In this document: positions 6,654-7,015 of the stretch, one piece after another
How the letters are laid out: every line of letters starts with the position of its first letter
Position numbering within the stretch: the first letter of the stretch is position 1
DNA from: Candidatus Poribacteria bacterium
GTDB taxonomy: Bacteria > Poribacteria > WGA-4E > PCPOR2b
Direction of reading: 5' to 3'
NCBI GenBank assembly: GCA_027296925.1
Contig: JAPUIP010000210.1
Location: 1 to 7,015 of the forward strand
DNA length: 7,015 bases
Position numbers and translations under genes: made by a program
The notes under the pieces: model-generated
Told to the model about the DNA's origin: nothing
The model's database searches: none
Seen by the model: only the letters and a program-made list of their open reading frames with translations

Positions 6654-6819
6654 CGGCGGATTTGCGGCGTGAGGACATGAGCGGAGTAGCAGTTTGATAC
6701 TTTGAACGCGGTCAAGCGTAAAACGCAAGCCGATCACGTTTTACGCTCCCACGATACGAGATACGCAAAGGGCGAGACGAGCTCGGCCGTGCCGGTTCGG
6801 AAAATGGGCGAACGCGTGT
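6654..6819. other. Apparently non-coding stretch upstream of the membrane-protein gene
   Basis: No convincing gene lies here on either strand. It contains the 11-bp inverted repeat at 6715-6747 and a short direct repeat of GATACG at 6753-6765. Short frames on both strands are arginine-rich and look non-coding. A -35-like TTGACC on the minus strand (6715-6710) has no good -10 partner. The stretch is the natural place for the promoter of the membrane-protein and tgt genes. Confidence 0.5.
6715..6747. repeat. Perfect 11-bp inverted repeat with 11-base loop
   Basis: The left arm AGCGTAAAACG (6715-6725) is the exact reverse complement of CGTTTTACGCT (6737-6747), separated by 11 bases. Neither side is followed by a T-run, so it is not a standard intrinsic terminator. 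It lies 62 bases upstream of ATG 6653 and spans the alternative GTG start at 6737. It could be a repressor operator, an mRNA hairpin over a start, or a remnant repeat. The sequence alone does not decide between these. Confidence 0.7.
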
Positions 6820-7015
6820 TACTTCGCGGTATCTTCTGAGCTATCAGATGCTTCAGACGTTTCGCCTGCGCCTTCGGATGTCTCGGCTGTTTCCGAAGCG
6901 GTTGCGAAGTATGAATTCATCTACGTGCTGGATGGTCAATTTCCAGACGCCGCAAGCAAACTCAAAGAGCTGCAGAAGCTGGGAGAGCCGATCGGAATCG
7001 TCCAGCTTGCCAAAT
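6820..7015 (+). CDS. Partial plus-strand coding segment without a visible start
   Basis: The plus-strand frame in phase with 6820 is open from 6706 to the right edge. From about 6838 it reads as a Ser/Asp/Ala-rich linker, then KYEFIYVLDG (6907-6936), an amphipathic helix (PDAASKLKELQKLGE) and a second strand (IGIVQLAK). This strand-helix-strand pattern looks like genuine folded protein. No ATG, GTG or TTG occurs in frame before GTG 6925, which lies inside the first strand and has no Shine-Dalgarno. The segment may be a 5'-truncated or frameshifted gene. There is weak likeness to the middle domain of FakA/YloV-type kinases or to the first strand and helix of ribosomal protein bS6; neither is claimed. 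The rest lies outside the window. It would be the only plus-strand gene here. Confidence 0.4.

Noticed and set aside
6687..6715. Sigma70-like promoter on the minus strand beginning with TTGACC
   Set aside because: The hexamers at 17 or 18 bases spacing (CTGCTA or TGCTAC) match TATAAT poorly, so the call cannot be supported.
6819..6920. Short minus-strand frame giving an acidic Ser/Glu/Thr-rich 33-residue peptide
   Set aside because: It looks like an acidic C-terminal tail but is closed upstream by stops in the same frame, has no SD, and lies opposite the more protein-like plus-strand frame.

Overview
This 7,015-base window reads as chromosomal DNA from a bacterium of intermediate G+C content. 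Every confidently called gene is on the minus strand, so transcription runs from right to left. The mix of a Gfo/Idh/MocA oxidoreductase, a zinc-ligand-free MDR dehydrogenase, an APH-fold kinase and a two-domain metallo-beta-lactamase-fold hydrolase around a housekeeping tgt gene recalls uncultivated environmental lineages such as Poribacteria or Latescibacteria. That assignment is an impression from family content only, because no rRNA or other taxonomic marker is present.

Layout in transcription order, right to left. The right edge (about 6820-7015) holds an open frame on the plus strand that looks like real protein but has no usable start codon. A non-coding stretch follows (6654-6819) with a perfect 11-bp inverted repeat. 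Next come a small membrane protein with a PH/YcxB-like cytoplasmic part (6225-6653), then tgt, the tRNA-guanine transglycosylase of queuosine synthesis (5044-6177). After a 128-base gap come four closely spaced genes, 49 to 55 bases apart: an MDR dehydrogenase (3893-4915), a Gfo/Idh/MocA oxidoreductase (2826-3839), an APH-like phosphotransferase (1832-2776) and a tandem MBL-fold protein that runs off the left edge (1-1776).

The last four genes are probably one operon. The MDR and Gfo/Idh genes stand in the same order as the two halves of fused bi-domain oxidoreductases, so they may act in sequence on one sugar or cyclitol derivative, possibly with the kinase phosphorylating a related small molecule and the hydrolase opening or cleaving one. 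The substrate cannot be read from the sequence. Two of the four genes (MDR and kinase) appear to use TTG starts placed by good Shine-Dalgarno sequences. The kinase ribosome binding site lies in a strong hairpin that looks like a decayed REP-type repeat.

I found no tRNA, rRNA, CRISPR array, insertion sequence, integrase or phage gene. No defence system or clearly new multi-gene system is evident. The most unusual items are the asymmetric loss of metal ligands in the two MBL halves, the hairpin over the kinase start, and the orphan coding signal at the right edge.
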